A DNA stretch of 44,348 nucleotides from Candidatus Jidaibacter sp. (GCA_021299995.1 JAJTIA010000002.1:1-44348); one strand, 5' to 3'. Positions 1 to 10,496 are shown, numbered from the stretch's first letter. Translations and numbers: made by a program. The notes: generated by a model from the letters alone, not told the origin.

Positions 1-1551
1 AGAAGACTTGAAGTTTGGAAGAGATAGCAGCTGAGATGCAGTCCGTCTCACTCCATCTTGGGATAACATAATGCCAAAATCCGCCAATTGATTTGGAGTA
101 TACTTAAATGAATCTAATAAGTCTCTGCCTTTCTGTATATTGACCATAGTTTTTTCTAACTTGCTCAATCTTGCTGGAGATATAATTCCATACTCAGCAG
201 CTCTTTTTGTCAGCCTAATATCTGCATTATCAGGCCTTAATTTCAATCTGTATTCCGCCCTCGAAGTCATCATCCTATAAGGCTCTATAGTACCATTCAG
301 AACCAAATCACTAATCATAACTCCTATATAAGATTCATCCCTAGGTGTAACATACTCTCTCCCACTCAACTTTAAGGCGGCATTTATACCAGCAATACAT
401 CCTTGTCCTGCAGCCTCTTCATAACCTGTAGTACCATTAATCTGACCAGCCAAAAACAGCCCAGAAACTTTTTTTGTCTCCAATGTGTGCTTAAGCTCCC
501 TAGGGTCTATATAATCATACTCAATCGCATATGCATGCTGAGTTATCACAGCATCTTCTAACCCCTTGATCGATTTAATTATATATTCTTGTATGTTTTT
601 TGGGAAAGATGTTGATATGCCATTTGGGTATACTATATCAGAATCTAAACCCTCAGGCTCAAGAAATATCTGATGTCGCTCCTTATCAGCAAATCTAGTA
701 ATTTTATCTTCAATTGATGGACAATACCTAGGTCCTACCCCAGAGATCTGACCACTATACATAGCAGACTGATGTATATTAGCACGTATTATTTCATGAG
801 TTTCGTTACTGGTAAATGTAATGTAGCAACTAATTTGTGGAGTTTCTATAGCTTTTGTTAATTCGGAGAATGGAGTTGGAATCAGGTCACCCGCTTGTCT
901 CTCCAATATATCAAAATTAATTGATGACCCCAATAACCTTGGTGGCGTTCCAGTTTTTAGCCTACCAAGCTTTAAATTTAAAGACATAAGCCTATTGGAC
1001 AATTTATTAGATGGAGCCTCACCTATTCTGCCTGCCATAGTGGTTTCTTTCCCAATATGTATCACACCATTTAAGAACGTTCCTGTAGTCAACACCACAG
1101 ATTTAGCCTGCAAAAACATATCTCCATTTACTTCAACGCCTTCAACGTCACCATCTGATATTGTTATATCTGTAATTTCCCCTTCAATTATAGAAATATT
1201 GTCATACTGTAATAAAAGCTTATTAACAGCACTCTTATATAACAACCGATCCGCTTGTGCTCTTGGCCCCCATACAGCAGGTCCCTTACTCGAATTCAAA
1301 ACCTTAAAGTGTATTCCAGACTTATCTATAGCCCTAGCCATGATACCATCAAGTGCATCCACTTCCCTTACAATAATACCTTTTGCAACACCTCCTATAG
1401 ACGGGTTGCAAGACATAACACCTATGTTCTCTTTAGAAAATGTCACTAAAGCTACATTTGCTCCCACTCTTGCAGCAGCTGCTGCGGCTTCTACGCCAGC
1501 ATGACCCGCCCCAACAACTATTACATCAAAATCTTTATATACTATCGACAT
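1..1551 (-). CDS. mnmG: MnmG (GidA), tRNA U34 carboxymethylaminomethyl synthase, FAD subunit, 3'-truncated by window edge
   Basis: The minus-strand reading frame starts at ATG 1551 and runs off the left edge, giving about 517 residues of a family that is usually about 620. The N-terminus has the FAD-binding Rossmann motif GAGHAG at residues 14-19, and the middle contains [10 protein letters not shown], a conserved MnmG block with the active-site Cys. The protein works with MnmE to install the cmnm5 group on wobble uridine 34 of tRNAs in the cytoplasm. The gene lies 19 bp downstream of mnmE on the same strand. No Shine-Dalgarno sequence precedes the ATG; that position is taken by a parS-like palindrome. 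In many alphaproteobacteria rsmG, parA and parB follow mnmG, so they are expected just left of the window (inference). The identification is secure; only the C-terminus is missing. Confidence 0.97.
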   Translation of the reverse strand, partial: MSIVYKDFDVIVVGAGHAGVEAAAAAARVGANVALVTFSKENIGVMSCNPSIGGVAKGIIVREVDALDGIMARAIDKSGIHFKVLNSSKGPAVWGPRAQADRLLYKSAVNKLLLQYDNISIIEGEITDITISDGDVEGVEVNGDMFLQAKSVVLTTGTFLNGVIHIGKETTMAGRIGEAPSNKLSNRLMSLNLKLGRLKTGTPPRLLGSSINFDILERQAGDLIPTPFSELTKAIETPQISCYITFTSNETHEIIRANIHQSAMYSGQISGVGPRYCPSIEDKITRFADKERHQIFLEPEGLDSDIVYPNGISTSFPKNIQEYIIKSIKGLEDAVITQHAYAIEYDYIDPRELKHTLETKKVSGLFLAGQINGTTGYEEAAGQGCIAGINAALKLSGREYVTPRDESYIGVMISDLVLNGTIEPYRMMTSRAEYRLKLRPDNADIRLTKRAAEYGIISPARLSKLEKTMVNIQKGRDLLDSFKYTPNQLADFGIMLSQDGVRRTASQLLSLPNFKSS

Positions 1552-1567
1552 TGTTTCACGTGAAACT
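1552..1567. promoter_or_regulatory. parS-like centromere site (ParB binding), mnmE-mnmG gap
   Basis: The 16-mer TGTTTCACGTGAAACT matches the bacterial parS consensus TGTTTCACGTGAAACA at 15 of 16 positions, and its inner 14 bases are a perfect palindrome. It fills most of the 19-bp gap between mnmE and mnmG and ends one base before the mnmG start codon. parS sites cluster near the replication origin and load ParB; the mnmE-mnmG-parAB neighbourhood is a classic location. A second copy lies at 7687-7702. Confidence 0.85.
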
Positions 1568-1570
1568 TTT

Positions 1571-2920
1571 TTATTTACCTATACAAAAACTAGAAAATAT
1601 AGAGTCTAAAATCTCTTCTATATTAATTTTTCCAACTATTTTTCCAAGCTCAGTGGCTGCTATTCTAACATACTCTGTTGAAATTTCTAATGGTAATTCT
1701 AAGGAAAAAGAATTTAAAGCACTTACAGTAGCTTCAAGATGATGCTTATGTCTCTGATTAGCTATAAAACCACTAGAAGCAAAATCAAATTTCTCTCTCG
1801 CATAATCTTTTAAATAATCAACTATTTGATCAGCATATGGATCATTTTTCAGTGATATCAAGAGCAAACTTTTTTTGTTTTCCAGATTTATATCTTTCTC
1901 TAGATCAGTTTTATTAAAAACCTTTATTACATCCATGGCGCTTGTATTATTAGCTACATAAGATTCTATTTCTCTATTAGTATCATTGTCTATATTAGAT
2001 AAATCAGAAATCAAGATGCAAAGATTTGCATTTTCTAGGGCTTTAAAGCTCCTATTAATACCTTCTTTCTCTATTATATCATCAGACTCTCTTATACCTG
2101 CTGTATCGTATAAGATGTAAGAATACCCACCTATATCCAACTTAACCTCTATAACATCACGAGTAGTGCCAGCAATATCTGATACTATAGCAACATCACG
2201 TCTTGACAGGGCATTAAGCAACGTTGATTTACCGACGTTAGGCGCTCCAACTATTGCAACTCTTATACCATGAGAAATAATATTACCATCTATAGCATTA
2301 ACTAAATAATTTTTTATTTCTCCATTTAAATCGTTTAATTCGCTTAATGTTTGGGCTAAGACAGCATCAGGTATATCATCTTCAGGAAAATCAACTAATG
2401 CTTCTAGTTTTGCGAGCATAGAGATTAATGATCTCCTCCAAGAATCATATAAACTAGATTGTTTACCAATAAATTGCTGTATAGCAAGCTCATGCTGCAA
2501 TGATGTCTCTGCTTCAATCAGATTAGCCAGACCTTCTGCAGATGCTAAGTCAATTTTATCGTTTAAAAATGCCCTTTTAGAAAATTCTCCTGCTTCAGCC
2601 AATCTACATAAAGCACCGAGCTTGCCAAGCTCTTCTAAAAATATCTTTATAATCGCCAGACTTCCATGGACTTGGAACTCTATTACGTCCTCACCAGTAA
2701 AGGAATTGGGAGCTCTAAAATACAATACCAATCCTTTATCTATGGCTTTATCAGAATTAGGGAATTTAAATTTCACAAACTTAACATAGTTTGGCTTGAT
2801 ATTGTCAATAACACAAAATTTTTTAGCAATCTGCAAGGCATTATTACCAGAGATCCTTATTACAGCAACCCCTGATTTACCTGCAAGCGTAGACAATCCA
2901 TATATAGTTTCAAAACTCAT
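1571..2920 (-). CDS. mnmE: MnmE (TrmE), tRNA-modifying GTPase
   Basis: This 449-residue protein has normal family length. The N-terminal tetrahydrofolate-binding domain (about 1-120) is followed by a helical domain with an inserted G domain. G1 is GAPNVGKS at 225-232, G2 TTRD at 252-255, G3 DTAG at 272-275 and G4 NKTD near 338. The C-terminus ends in CIGK, the C-(I/L/V)-G-K motif needed for tRNA modification. It forms the MnmE-MnmG complex modifying wobble uridine 34, and mnmG follows on the same strand after 19 bp. Upstream, the transglycosylase gene ends 5 bp before the ATG, so slt, mnmE and mnmG are probably co-transcribed. All catalytic motifs are intact. Confidence 0.98.
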   Translation of the reverse strand: MSFETIYGLSTLAGKSGVAVIRISGNNALQIAKKFCVIDNIKPNYVKFVKFKFPNSDKAIDKGLVLYFRAPNSFTGEDVIEFQVHGSLAIIKIFLEELGKLGALCRLAEAGEFSKRAFLNDKIDLASAEGLANLIEAETSLQHELAIQQFIGKQSSLYDSWRRSLISMLAKLEALVDFPEDDIPDAVLAQTLSELNDLNGEIKNYLVNAIDGNIISHGIRVAIVGAPNVGKSTLLNALSRRDVAIVSDIAGTTRDVIEVKLDIGGYSYILYDTAGIRESDDIIEKEGINRSFKALENANLCILISDLSNIDNDTNREIESYVANNTSAMDVIKVFNKTDLEKDINLENKKSLLLISLKNDPYADQIVDYLKDYAREKFDFASSGFIANQRHKHHLEATVSALNSFSLELPLEISTEYVRIAATELGKIVGKINIEEILDSIFSSFCIGK

Positions 2921-2925
2921 GTCAT

Positions 2926-5052
2926 TTATTGTACAAATTTATGTATAGAAGAACAGTTATGCGAAGGTGACAAAGTATAATCATATATTACCATGTTTTC
3001 TATTACTTTTTTCACATAATTCCTAGTTTCCAAAAATGGGATCATCTCTATCCAGTCTAATTTGTCATGTATATCTTTATATTCCCTTACATCACCGAAC
3101 TTAGACAACCATTTTCTAACATTTCCAGGACCAGCATTATACGATGCTATTGTGAGTATGTAACTATCAAATTGAGTATAAAGCTGATCTATATACGTCA
3201 CACCTTTTAGTACATTAGAATTTGAATCTGTTGCGTAAGAGTTTTTAGGTAGCTTTAGTATAGAAGCTAATCGCTCTGCCGTAGCGGGCATTAACTGCAT
3301 TAAACCTGTGGCGCCTGCTTTACTGATCGCCGATTGATCAAAATTACTTTCTTGTCTAATAATCGAATAATATATTGCCTTGTCCAGTTTATTACCCACT
3401 ATCTTGACATTAGAAGGATATGATTCCTTTAATGTCAGAAATGCTTTATTGGAATAAGCCCTACCAAGCTCAACTGATAGAGGATATAGCGCTCTTTGAT
3501 TAAAAAATGATATGGAATTACCCGCATCTATTGCATTTGCATCTACTGCTGGAATAGAGTTTAAAATAGAATAAGATAATAGCTTTTGATCATTCTTGAA
3601 TAAATAGTATGCAAATGATATACTTTTTTGAATAGAAGACTTTGTCTTTCTTTGAGCAGTTTTCACTTTAGAAGTTTGATTCATATAGGTAAAGTAATTG
3701 ATTTTTGCAGATTTTTTCACAAATGCTAGACAAAGCTGTCCATAAAATGCACTTGTGTAATAAGAACCAACTGTATACCAATCTAAAGCGTTCTTTTTAT
3801 CACCCAAAGCCTCATAACCTCTACCAAGCCAATATGCTGCTTTAGATCTTGTATTACCTAATTTTGCGTTATCATACAAATTATGAAAATGCTTTAAAGA
3901 GTCTGCAGGCTCATTCAACAATCTCAAAGAAATCCATCCAGCTAAAAACTCTGCCTCTGCATAATCCGATCCTACTGAAAGGTTATGACTTTGTATCAAA
4001 TCATAAGCAGCTTGATATTCTTTGTGCTCCAAAGCCTCTCTTACCACTATATTAGTCAATTTCCACCAGCGTTCAGAAGAAGATTTTAGTTTTGCAGCTC
4101 TCAATAAAATTTTTGTGGCTGCAGAGTAATCTCCTACTTTGATTAATTGACTTACCTTGTAATATGCGTGTATGTCAGATAAGTGAAGGTCTCTAGGTGA
4201 TTCAATATATTTACCATCCGATATGTTTTTAAGCAAATATAGTCTGCTCTTAGGAGTATCTTTAATATTATTAGGGAGCAACTCTATTAACTTCGAAGCC
4301 AGTGCAAAGCTTTTATTCCAAGAAAGCTTATCTATTTTATCTAAACAGTCTTGTATACTAAGTATGTCTTTATATGCGGATATAGTATACTCCTCTGTTG
4401 CAATATCAAATTCTGAAGATCTCCAAATCTCTCTTATATAATTTTGAACCTCAACGCTATTGATACTTAGTATTTTGGACTTAATTTTCGCATCTATAAG
4501 CATAATTTTTGCATTATTGGTATGTGGCTCTCTGTGTTTATAGAAGGCAATAATATCTGATGCAGTGTAAGATGGATTTATCAGTCTATCGATCTTTTTC
4601 TCATATGTTTCTTTAGGCAGCCAATCTGTAGAATTTATAAACTCGGACGATGATGAAAGCTGCATAGAAGATGGCTCTAAATATAACTTTATTGCTGTTA
4701 CAGAGTCTTTTGCAAACTGCTTATCTTTAGAATGAGATGCTTCATGCAACGCCTTATACCAATCTTTTTGTATTGCATATTTAAATGCTTTATATAAATG
4801 CACGTCATCATTTGGATGTAAGTTATAAGGCTTATTTACTGGGTTTGATTTAGTTAAGCTATTTATAGTAACAACTTTTTTAGATTCAGATTTTTTGCTC
4901 TTTATATTAGAATAACCTTTGGCCTTTCTGTGAACCTCTCGCCTGTCACCCGTCTTTACAGAGTCTTTAGCATATAAAGCCACCGTGTATGATCCAACTC
5001 CAAGGCAGATAATTACTGATAAAGCTTTTGTAACTAATCTAGCTTTTTTCAT
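2926..5052 (-). CDS. Secreted soluble lytic murein transglycosylase (Slt family)
   Basis: This is a periplasmic enzyme that cleaves the MurNAc-GlcNAc bond of peptidoglycan with 1,6-anhydro ring formation. The C-terminal SLT domain contains the catalytic Glu in SIIRQESNFDQ, then GATGLMQLMPATA and the ASYNAGPGNVRKW block. Before it lies a long alpha-helical superhelix of TPR-like repeats, as in Slt70. The frame is open from 5085, but I choose ATG 5052: the product then begins MKKARLVTK, a signal peptide ending near YAKD, and lies 2 bp after the mfd stop. The 5085 start would overlap mfd and bury the signal peptide. The length is about 708 residues. It implies a peptidoglycan-containing, actively remodelled wall. 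Function confident; gene symbol left open. Confidence 0.92.
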   Translation of the reverse strand: MKKARLVTKALSVIICLGVGSYTVALYAKDSVKTGDRREVHRKAKGYSNIKSKKSESKKVVTINSLTKSNPVNKPYNLHPNDDVHLYKAFKYAIQKDWYKALHEASHSKDKQFAKDSVTAIKLYLEPSSMQLSSSSEFINSTDWLPKETYEKKIDRLINPSYTASDIIAFYKHREPHTNNAKIMLIDAKIKSKILSINSVEVQNYIREIWRSSEFDIATEEYTISAYKDILSIQDCLDKIDKLSWNKSFALASKLIELLPNNIKDTPKSRLYLLKNISDGKYIESPRDLHLSDIHAYYKVSQLIKVGDYSAATKILLRAAKLKSSSERWWKLTNIVVREALEHKEYQAAYDLIQSHNLSVGSDYAEAEFLAGWISLRLLNEPADSLKHFHNLYDNAKLGNTRSKAAYWLGRGYEALGDKKNALDWYTVGSYYTSAFYGQLCLAFVKKSAKINYFTYMNQTSKVKTAQRKTKSSIQKSISFAYYLFKNDQKLLSYSILNSIPAVDANAIDAGNSISFFNQRALYPLSVELGRAYSNKAFLTLKESYPSNVKIVGNKLDKAIYYSIIRQESNFDQSAISKAGATGLMQLMPATAERLASILKLPKNSYATDSNSNVLKGVTYIDQLYTQFDSYILTIASYNAGPGNVRKWLSKFGDVREYKDIHDKLDWIEMIPFLETRNYVKKVIENMVIYDYTLSPSHNCSSIHKFVQ

Positions 5053-5054
5053 AC

Positions 5055-8000
5055 CTATATTACACATATAGCATCTATTAAGCATTGTACTTTTGAAAAA
5101 ATATCAGACCCATTTAGGCATTTTAAAGAGACTATTAGTTTTTTACCACCTTTAAATTTAGAATGCATAAAATTCTTATTAATAAAATCTATCACTTTGT
5201 CTGGATCAGCAGCCTTGCCATCTTTAAACGATATAATGATACTATCTTCAGATAAATCTAACTTCTCTATATTAGCTTTTTTTGCATTATGCTTGATCTG
5301 TACTACAGCTATTAAATTCATGACAGATTCTGGTATAGGTCCAAACCTATCACCGATTTCTGCGGTTAGATCAGGTATTTCATCTGAATTAGCTATTCTT
5401 CTATATAGATTTACCCTCAAGGATAAATCTGGTATATATTCCTCTGGTATTTGTACTGTTATACCAAGATTAATTATAGGAGACCATTCTTTATCCTCAT
5501 TGTTACCATCATCGTTCGACCTAAGAGCACTTATCGCCTCCTCAAGCATTTGTTGGTATAACTCAATACCAACCTCTTTTACATGACCAGACTGCTCATC
5601 ACCCAATATATTACCATGCCCTCTTAAATCCATATCATGCGTCGCAACAGTAAATCCTCCACCTAAAGAGTCTATGGACTGTATAATAGACAACCTTTGC
5701 TCCGAAATATTAGAAAGCTTCATGCCTTTTGGGTAAGTGATATAAGCGAATGCCTGTTTATTGCCTCTACCCACTCTACCCCTTATTTGATGTAGTTGAG
5801 ATAGGCCAAAATAGTGAGATCTGTCTATTATAATTGTATTTGCATCAGGTATATCAAGACCAGATTCTATGATTGTTGTTGAGACTAGCACATTATACTT
5901 ACCATCAAAAAATGCATTCATAATAGAATCTAGTTCTGAAGCACTCATAGAGCCATGAGCAGATATGATTTTTGCCTCTGGTACAGATTTTTTGAGCTGA
6001 TCTATCAAGCCATCTATATATTTTACTCTTGGAGTTATATAAAAGACCCTACCACCCCTATCAATCTCTCTCAGAATAGCCTCTCTTATGGCGAACAGAT
6101 CACCTGGTATAACATAAGTCTTGATTGGCAATCTATTTACTGGAGGCGTTGCTATTATGCTTAAATCCTTTATACCAAAAAGCGACATCTGCAAAGTTCT
6201 GGGTATTGGTGTTGCGGACAGAGTCAACACATGTGCATTATGCTTAATCTGTTTCAACCTTTCCTTTTGAGCGACCCCAAAGTGTTGTTCTTCATCTATT
6301 ATTATGAGTCCAAGGTTTTTAAAAATTATATCTTTGGCTAATAGCGCATGTGTCCCTATTATGATATCCACATCTCCATTCTTGATTCCTTCTTTTATCA
6401 ACTTTACTTCTGAGCGTTTAGTGAACTTAGATAACTCCTTTATGTTAAAAGGCATACCTTCGAATCTTTGTGTAAAAGTGGCATTATGCTGACGTGATAA
6501 AAGCGTTGTAGGAACTAGTATAGCAACTTGATATTGATGCGCTGAAGAAACTACTGCAAATGCAGCCCTTAAAGCTACCTCTGTTTTACCAAAACCAACA
6601 TCTCCACAAACCAGTCTATCCATGGGCTTACCTGAAAATAGATCAGATAGAATATCATCAATAGCTTTTTCTTGATCCTCTGTCTCAATATACGGGAATG
6701 CATTAACAAATTTATTATACAACTCTTTTTCAGGCTCTATAAATGGCATAGTCGCCTGATTACGAGCCGCTGCAATTTTTAATAAGGACTCAGCAGCAAC
6801 TTTTATCCTATTTTTCAGTTTGGCTTTTCTAGCCTGCCATGAAGCTGCACCCAATTTATCGAGCTTTACAGAATGTTCAAAACTTCCATATTTTGTAAGC
6901 AAATCCAAATTTTCTACAGGAAGGTAAAATTTATCACCATCCGCATATCCAATCTTTACAAAGTCATGTGCAATTCTCAATACAGATATCGTTTCAAGCC
7001 CTTCAAATACTCCGATGCCATGCTCTATATGCACAACTATGTCACCAACATTAAGCGCATTTAGATCAGAAAACAAAAATGCTGCAGCATCTCGTTTATA
7101 ATTGCTTTTCTTCGAAAGCTTATCACCTATCAGGTCTGACTCTGCTATAAAAAATATGCCATTATATGAAAAGCTCACATCGCATATAAATAATGTCATG
7201 TACACAAACTTTTTATCTTCTTTCGGGCTCAAGGCATCATAAGAAGATACTCTCTCTGCAGCGATATCATACTCAAGTAAAACATTTTTTATCTTCATTA
7301 AGCTAGTATCTGATGAGCAGCAAATAACAAAAACCTCTCCTTCTTTACGCTCTTCTGATATCAACTTATCTAAAAGCATCTCAAACTTATTCTGATTCTT
7401 TAATTTAGCCTCATGACTAATAGACGTTATAATTGAGATCTTACTAAGGCCTAATTCAGAATCATTACTACCGATTTCACTAAATAGTCCTTTATGCATA
7501 TCAATAAAATCAGGCTCTTCGTATAATTCATTTAAACTTATAGAAGGCAACGCATCTTGAGACAAATATGATAGCTCTTTATACGCAACATTCAGAGCAT
7601 CAAAAAATACAGCACATCCATTCTCAACTGCACTACTATATTCAAAAATCCAAGATCTTTTATCTAAATAATCAAATATAGAAAAAAGTTTCACGTGAAA
7701 CAATGAAAGCAAATCATCAACACCTATTGGCAAAATATCGTTATTTACATCAGATATTAAATCTTCATAACGCAGCCCAAATCTAGCTCTAATAGCATCT
7801 GCAAAAGATTTTTTTGTAGCATCATCTAAAACAACTTCTCTACATGGGCCAATAACAATATCGCTATCATGACCTACAGAAATCTGTGAGTTGACATCAA
7901 AAACCCTTATGCTCTCTATCTTGTCACCAAAATAATCTATTCTATACCCAAAAGCTGAAGAAGCATAAACTATGTCTACTATACTACCACGCACAGCAAA

Positions 8001-8429
8001 CTCGCCCTGATGGAATGCATTCACGCATCTAGAATATCCCAGTCTGACTAATTGTGATATTAGATCGCTCATATTTAATGAGGCACCTACCACAAGATTT
8101 ATCCTATTAGTTTTTACAAAATCAGGGGCTGGAATTTTACGTGAAATAGCTGATATAGTTGTCACAAGAATCTTACAATAAGAATTAGTTGCCAAATCAG
8201 CTAAAACAGACAACCTTTTTATCGAAGATTCAAGAGATTGAGATACATTACCAAACAGCTTGTGGTCCGGAGGACAAAACTCTACTACACAGTATTTAGG
8301 CAAAAAAAATGATATGGACTGGCTTACTGCCTCAATATCATTCTCATCCACTAATAATATAATATTTTTTTCACCATGCGAGCATGATTCCCTGATTTTC
8401 AATATGCTCAATAATGCCTTATAATTCAT
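5055..8429 (-). CDS. mfd: Mfd, transcription-repair coupling factor
   Basis: Mfd is a DNA translocase that removes RNA polymerase stalled at lesions and recruits UvrA. Domains in order are a UvrB-like N-terminal module, the RNA-polymerase interaction domain with NVGDIVVHIEHGIGVFEG, and SF2 helicase motors with Walker A GDVGFGKTE, the IIIDEEQHFG box and the LSATPIPRTL motif. The TRCF C-terminal domain follows. The length of about 1124 residues is normal. The frame is open to a GTG at 8438, but ATG 8429 (MNYKALL) is the more likely start. It overlaps or abuts slt at its 3' end, so the two are probably one operon. A second parS-like palindrome sits in its coding sequence near 7690, where it encodes Leu-Phe-His-Val-Lys-Leu. 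Confidence 0.97.
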   Translation of the reverse strand: MNYKALLSILKIRESCSHGEKNIILLVDENDIEAVSQSISFFLPKYCVVEFCPPDHKLFGNVSQSLESSIKRLSVLADLATNSYCKILVTTISAISRKIPAPDFVKTNRINLVVGASLNMSDLISQLVRLGYSRCVNAFHQGEFAVRGSIVDIVYASSAFGYRIDYFGDKIESIRVFDVNSQISVGHDSDIVIGPCREVVLDDATKKSFADAIRARFGLRYEDLISDVNNDILPIGVDDLLSLFHVKLFSIFDYLDKRSWIFEYSSAVENGCAVFFDALNVAYKELSYLSQDALPSISLNELYEEPDFIDMHKGLFSEIGSNDSELGLSKISIITSISHEAKLKNQNKFEMLLDKLISEERKEGEVFVICCSSDTSLMKIKNVLLEYDIAAERVSSYDALSPKEDKKFVYMTLFICDVSFSYNGIFFIAESDLIGDKLSKKSNYKRDAAAFLFSDLNALNVGDIVVHIEHGIGVFEGLETISVLRIAHDFVKIGYADGDKFYLPVENLDLLTKYGSFEHSVKLDKLGAASWQARKAKLKNRIKVAAESLLKIAAARNQATMPFIEPEKELYNKFVNAFPYIETEDQEKAIDDILSDLFSGKPMDRLVCGDVGFGKTEVALRAAFAVVSSAHQYQVAILVPTTLLSRQHNATFTQRFEGMPFNIKELSKFTKRSEVKLIKEGIKNGDVDIIIGTHALLAKDIIFKNLGLIIIDEEQHFGVAQKERLKQIKHNAHVLTLSATPIPRTLQMSLFGIKDLSIIATPPVNRLPIKTYVIPGDLFAIREAILREIDRGGRVFYITPRVKYIDGLIDQLKKSVPEAKIISAHGSMSASELDSIMNAFFDGKYNVLVSTTIIESGLDIPDANTIIIDRSHYFGLSQLHQIRGRVGRGNKQAFAYITYPKGMKLSNISEQRLSIIQSIDSLGGGFTVATHDMDLRGHGNILGDEQSGHVKEVGIELYQQMLEEAISALRSNDDGNNEDKEWSPIINLGITVQIPEEYIPDLSLRVNLYRRIANSDEIPDLTAEIGDRFGPIPESVMNLIAVVQIKHNAKKANIEKLDLSEDSIIISFKDGKAADPDKVIDFINKNFMHSKFKGGKKLIVSLKCLNGSDIFSKVQCLIDAICVI
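7687..7702. promoter_or_regulatory. parS-like centromere site inside mfd
   Basis: AGTTTCACGTGAAACA matches the parS consensus at 15 of 16 positions; only the first base differs. The inner 14-mer GTTTCACGTGAAAC is a perfect palindrome, identical to the core of the site at 1553-1566, 6.1 kb away. It lies within the mfd coding sequence, which does not exclude function, since many chromosomal parS sites are intragenic. Confidence 0.8.
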
Positions 8430-8519
8430 TTGATACACTAAATCATTCGAACGGTCCGATTGTTATACATTTTAAGTTATAGAATATCCAGCAACAAATC
8501 TCTTTAAATCTCTGTCACC

Positions 8520-10280
8520 TCACTTAGATCTATCATAACTATACCCAATCACACTTTCAATTATATTGTTAACTTTATCTCTACCTGCAATTATTACAAC
8601 ACCTTCATATGCAATGTATATAGACATAGCAGTTAAGGCAAAATTAATCATAAATGTATTAGAAATGCCATACACAGTTATTCCAAGCATGCAAGTGCTG
8701 GTACTTTTTATAAATGCTGTTTTATTTTCACTAGTATACTTTTCAGATGCGCAGACAGACCTCAAGTTATTCATCAAGAGGTGAGACAGTGAATCTGAAT
8801 TATTAGTGCTCTTTCCGCCTGTACTGTGTGCATCGCTAGAGGCACCATTAGAATGTTTACGTACGTTAAAACACTTAGAAAGTGTAGTAAATTTTTTATA
8901 TACGCTTTCAGAATTTTGAGTATTTAAATATGAGCTTTTTTCTTTATCTATTAAAAGTGCATTTATAGTATTAGAAATTTTTTCATCATATGCATTTAGA
9001 CAATCTTTTTGATTGTCATACAAATATCCAAAAGAAAAAATTAACCTCTCTATAGATCCACTTCTACTCTCAAACAAATTCAATGCTTTCTTGTAAACAA
9101 AGTCTCTTGCATGCAATTTAAAAGGATAATGAGACTCATCTTCTCCTTCTGATTTTTCCACACTATTATCACTATGTAGATGCGATCTATTGAGAGGAGA
9201 TATATAATTTGGAAACAAGGATTGGTTTACAAGTTCAGATAATACATAGAGCTCCTCAAGGTCTAACTCTGCGTGATACTGCATACACGAATCATATAAC
9301 ATACAAATAAATTTTTGGTAATCTTTGCTAGTTTTACACTCATTTAAAAGGCTGTCAAAGTTGTCTCGCCTCAGTATTACAGACGCAACTCCTTTCCAAA
9401 TTTTTTTCGCTTCATCTGATTCCAAAAATTGAAAATCCTTCACATCCTCTGGCAACTTTATACCAGAAAACTCAGCTGCCATATTTATACCCACCTTTCT
9501 ATGCATGAAGATCCTTTGCAAAACATTGCTGGTTTCCATGCACTTTTGATAATATGAATATTTATATAATATAGACTTCCTTGCAGCTATTACATCTTTA
9601 AAATCATTAAAAATCGGAGTATTTTCAGCATAATAGGTGCCTTCAAACTCATATTTTGTAAGGTTTAGTGAATCATAAAAAGACTTGCCAAAAGTGCATA
9701 TAAAGTAGTTCTCAAAATGTACAGAACCCACTATAGATGAAAATTTTATCTTACTTTTTTCTTGAGCAAAACAGTTTTGATTAATATAAGCACCCATCAT
9801 TGCTGTAATCTGATATCCAATCATCAAGGAAGACATAATGCTCGCTAACTGAATAACTGAGCTCAGAAAGACAAATGTTATCGCATTTACCATATATAAA
9901 TTATAATACCTCACTAAAGAATTTATTATCAAGCACCCAAACACTATCGAAAGCTCTTTAGCAATGCTGATATTATAAGCATCTTCAATGTCAAATCTTC
10001 TAGACAATATCTCGTTTTTTAGGGAATCAACCTCTTTACCATCAACTTTACCTTTTAATAAATTTAAAAGTTCAAAAAAATCATCTCCACTCAATTTAAG
10101 ATAGTATAAGTCCATTAAGAATCTAAATTTCTTAAGACACAAAGCACTCGTCTCAGTCTCTGCAGATACAGTATTATTTAAAGACTCTTTTATCTGTTCT
10201 ATTATTGTCATCTCGTTATTTAACAGTTCTGGTATATTTTTACTCAATAAGTCAGATCTACTAGAAGGATAATCATACAT
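8520..10280 (-). CDS. Hypothetical multi-pass membrane protein, unrecognised
   Basis: I do not recognise this 586-residue protein. A cluster of hydrophobic segments lies at about 110-170 (around FGCLIINSLV, ITFVFLSSVIQL and SLMIGYQITAMMG) and another pair near the C-terminus (CMLGITVYGISNTFMI, LTAMSIYIAYEGVVIIAG). About 360 hydrophilic residues sit between them, with a low-complexity Ser/Asn/His stretch near 470-500. There is no N-terminal signal peptide and no known motif. It lies alone between mfd and the divergent chemotaxis operon, about 216 bp from the latter. Two hairpin-like membrane anchors around a large soluble domain resemble secreted membrane-inserting proteins of intracellular bacteria, but that is only a structural impression. 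Coding potential looks real because the frame is long and uninterrupted. Confidence 0.6.
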   Translation of the reverse strand: MYDYPSSRSDLLSKNIPELLNNEMTIIEQIKESLNNTVSAETETSALCLKKFRFLMDLYYLKLSGDDFFELLNLLKGKVDGKEVDSLKNEILSRRFDIEDAYNISIAKELSIVFGCLIINSLVRYYNLYMVNAITFVFLSSVIQLASIMSSLMIGYQITAMMGAYINQNCFAQEKSKIKFSSIVGSVHFENYFICTFGKSFYDSLNLTKYEFEGTYYAENTPIFNDFKDVIAARKSILYKYSYYQKCMETSNVLQRIFMHRKVGINMAAEFSGIKLPEDVKDFQFLESDEAKKIWKGVASVILRRDNFDSLLNECKTSKDYQKFICMLYDSCMQYHAELDLEELYVLSELVNQSLFPNYISPLNRSHLHSDNSVEKSEGEDESHYPFKLHARDFVYKKALNLFESRSGSIERLIFSFGYLYDNQKDCLNAYDEKISNTINALLIDKEKSSYLNTQNSESVYKKFTTLSKCFNVRKHSNGASSDAHSTGGKSTNNSDSLSHLLMNNLRSVCASEKYTSENKTAFIKSTSTCMLGITVYGISNTFMINFALTAMSIYIAYEGVVIIAGRDKVNNIIESVIGYSYDRSK

Positions 10281-10496
10281 ACAGAAGGCCTATTTTATTT
10301 TGCTAAGTCATTCAATCACAGATTAAATAATCATGGAAGAAGTCTTGATAATAATTCATTAAAATACTCTGTAAACGCTTGTCTTTCGCATTAAACAAGA
10401 GCATTAGAATCATTCTATACAAATTTACAAAATATGTAGATTTAAGAATAGGTTACTGCTAGGCTTAACAACATGTTCAGCTTTTTTGGAGGCTTT
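10281..10496. other. Intergenic region between divergent membrane-protein gene and che operon
   Basis: This 216-bp gap must hold the promoters of both divergent units. I see AT-rich sequence without a convincing pair of sigma-70 hexamers, and no tRNA, terminator or repeat. The only clear signal is the GGAGG Shine-Dalgarno at 10488-10492, which fixes the start of the next gene at 10497. Confidence 0.5.

Noticed and set aside
995-1504. Plus-strand open frame of 169 codons
   Set aside because: It lies antisense to mnmG, whose conserved motifs are on the minus strand; no homology or Shine-Dalgarno supports the plus-strand frame.
8133-8148. Third parS-like sequence (AATTTTACGTGAAATA) in mfd
   Set aside because: It has four mismatches to the consensus and lacks the C/G pair of the palindrome core flanks; likely chance in AT-rich DNA.
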